Assembly (NCBI GenBank): GCA_036495445.1
Contig: DASXMX010000652.1
Coordinates: 1 to 5,378 of the forward strand
DNA from: DASXMX01 sp036495445
Lineage (GTDB): Bacteria > Planctomycetota > Phycisphaerae > Tepidisphaerales > Tepidisphaeraceae
DNA: 5,378 nt
Direction: 5' to 3'
Part shown: piece by piece, positions 4,161 through 5,378 of the stretch
Layout: each line of letters starts with the position of its first letter
How positions within the stretch are numbered: position 1 is the first letter of the stretch
Program-made: the position numbers and the translations under genes
Notes under the pieces: generated by a model
What the model was told of the DNA's origin: nothing
Database searches by the model: none
What the model saw: the letters and a program-made list of their open reading frames with translations, nothing else

Positions 4161-5378
4161 GTGTTCTTCGACCGCCCCCGAGCCAAGTCCCAGTCGTCTC
4201 TTCCCTCCCAACCCCCTTCGAGCCCTCGCCGCCGGAACCTAGCGGCGCTCGGTTTAGCGGTGGCGATCGCCGCCCCGATCGGGTCATCGCAGCTCTCCCG
4301 GCTTTATGCGGAGGAGGCCAAGGGTGACCGGGTGGCCGACTCGCTGTCGGCCGCGGACCTGATTCGCCAGGGCCGCGAGCAGTTCGAGCAGAAGCAGTAC
4401 GAACAGGCGGAGAAGTCGCTGGCGGCGGTGAAGACCGCGGGCCTGGGCGACAAGGACCGCGAGGCGTACCTCTCGCTGTTGACGGACGTCAAGCATGCCG
4501 CCGCCGAGCGCCGCGCCGCCCGCGAGGCGTTGCAGAGCGGGCAGGACGCGGTGAACGGCGATCAGACGCTGGAGGCGATCGCCCAGTTCCGCGCCGCTGC
4601 CGGCAACCAGTTCGCCGACAGCAAGACGGTTTCGACCGCCAACGAGCAACTGGCCAAGCTGCAGAAGCCCACGCCGCGGTTCTTTGATTCCGACGAGCCG
4701 GCGGCCGCCGCAGCTCCGGCAACGCAGCCGACCCAGGTCGCCGACCAGATGACGGGCAAGCAGTACTATGAGCTTGGCGTCGGCCAGTACCGGGCGGGCG
4801 ATTGGGCTCACGCGAAGCAGAGCCTTCAGCTCGCGTTGAACGACGGGTTCAAGCCCGAATCGCTCTACCAGGATCCGCCGTCGGTCTACCTCAAGCGGAT
4901 GGGAGCCCGCGAGCAGTCGGACGTCGAGCGGGTGCAGCACCTTTCGCAGGTGCCGACGACGGCCCCGGCCGACGCCGGGACGACCGACCCGCTCCAGGCG
5001 CTCAAGGCCACCGATGAGGCCCGGACCGTCCGCCGCGATCAGGCGACCAAGCAGGCTCAGGAATGGGTCCGCGAGGCGCAGGACGCGCAGCGGTCGAACA
5101 ACTACGACCGGGCGCTGGACCTGTACAGCCAGGCGGCCAATATCGACCCCAACAACGCCGCCGCCATTCAGGGCCGCGACCAGATGCTCACGCTCCTGGG
5201 CCGCAACCCCTCGCCGCAGAATCTCGGGCAGACGGTAAGTGAGGACGTTAGGGCACGCCAAGGCGAGATCCGCTTCCAGGTGCAAAGTAACCTCGATCAG
5301 GCTCACGCTTCGATCCAGCAGGGGAACTGGGCCACTGCCCAGATCGCGATCGACCGCGCCCGGCTGGCGAGCCAGGCC
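4161..5378 (+). CDS. Exported TPR-like repeat protein, N-terminal 406 residues (cut by window end)
   Basis: The frame is open from GTG 4161 to the last base (406 codons, no stop), so the gene is truncated by the window. The N-terminus is a long basic leader ending in RRR (residues 23-25), then the hydrophobic core LAALGLAVAIAAPIGSS (27-43). A cut near LYA-EE (50/51) is plausible, which makes it an exported or envelope protein. The mature part is helical and Gln/Ala/Asp-rich, with degenerate TPR-like units near 64-115, 198-230 (YYELGVGQYRAGDWAHAKQSL), 298-346 (NYDRALDLYSQAANIDPNN, the most typical TPR) and 376-406. They are separated by Pro/Ala/Thr-rich linkers (180-196, 264-278). Such TPR regions mediate protein contacts. 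In planctomycetes long signal-peptide TPR proteins sometimes continue into a secretin (GspD/PilQ-like) domain. That is only a guess here because the C-terminus is missing. A 340-codon open frame on the opposite strand is a GC-bias shadow. Confidence 0.87.
   Translation, partial: MFFDRPRAKSQSSLPSQPPSSPRRRNLAALGLAVAIAAPIGSSQLSRLYAEEAKGDRVADSLSAADLIRQGREQFEQKQYEQAEKSLAAVKTAGLGDKDREAYLSLLTDVKHAAAERRAAREALQSGQDAVNGDQTLEAIAQFRAAAGNQFADSKTVSTANEQLAKLQKPTPRFFDSDEPAAAAAPATQPTQVADQMTGKQYYELGVGQYRAGDWAHAKQSLQLALNDGFKPESLYQDPPSVYLKRMGAREQSDVERVQHLSQVPTTAPADAGTTDPLQALKATDEARTVRRDQATKQAQEWVREAQDAQRSNNYDRALDLYSQAANIDPNNAAAIQGRDQMLTLLGRNPSPQNLGQTVSEDVRARQGEIRFQVQSNLDQAHASIQQGNWATAQIAIDRARLASQA

Noticed and set aside
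3721..4287. 188-codon minus-strand frame and the short plus-strand frames in the 3414-4082 region
   Set aside because: They are Arg/Pro/Ser-rich, lack credible ribosome sites and resemble no protein family I know. The plus-strand ribosome site at 4149 and the foldable arms explain the region better.
4284..5306. 340-codon minus-strand open frame
   Set aside because: It is Leu/Arg/Val/Gly-rich with no recognisable domain and lies antisense to a frame with a perfect ribosome site, signal peptide and TPR units. It is a codon-bias shadow in high-GC DNA.

Overview
The window is GC-rich bacterial chromosome, probably from Planctomycetota and perhaps class Phycisphaerae. That placement is an inference. 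It rests on the GC-rich palindromic repeats and GGGTTCA heptamer arrays between genes, on the loose spacing of unrelated housekeeping genes, and on a large exported TPR protein with a long arginine-rich leader. No rRNA, tRNA, CRISPR array, transposase or phage gene is visible.

Layout. Bases 1-192 hold no convincing gene but include the terminator of rpsO. Three genes lie on the minus strand, in transcription order: a haemolysin III/PAQR-type membrane protein (1070-1720), a MazG/DCTPP1-type nucleotide pyrophosphohydrolase (597-950), and ribosomal protein S15 (rpsO, 193-462). rpsO has its own promoter candidates in the gap after the pyrophosphatase gene. A 72-bp compound palindrome lies between the first two genes. 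A gene-free divergent spacer (1721-2076) separates this block from murA (2077-3381, plus strand), a complete and catalytically intact enzyme for the first committed step of peptidoglycan synthesis. murA is followed by an inverted pair of heptamer arrays that encloses a terminator-like hairpin.

From about 3517 to 4160 there is a long stretch with no credible gene. It begins with a good sigma70-like promoter (TTGCAA-17-TAGACT) and contains several strong and nested complementary segments. It ends at a perfect AGGAGG ribosome site, 6 nt before a GTG start. That start opens a 406-codon reading frame running off the right edge. It encodes an exported protein with a signal peptide and TPR-like helical repeats.

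The genes do not form a single pathway: translation (S15), nucleotide-pool cleaning (MazG-like), membrane (HlyIII-like), cell wall (MurA) and an envelope or secreted TPR protein. The most noteworthy material is non-coding: the roughly 560-nt candidate structured leader before the TPR gene and the two compound repeat elements. I found no clear new multi-gene system.
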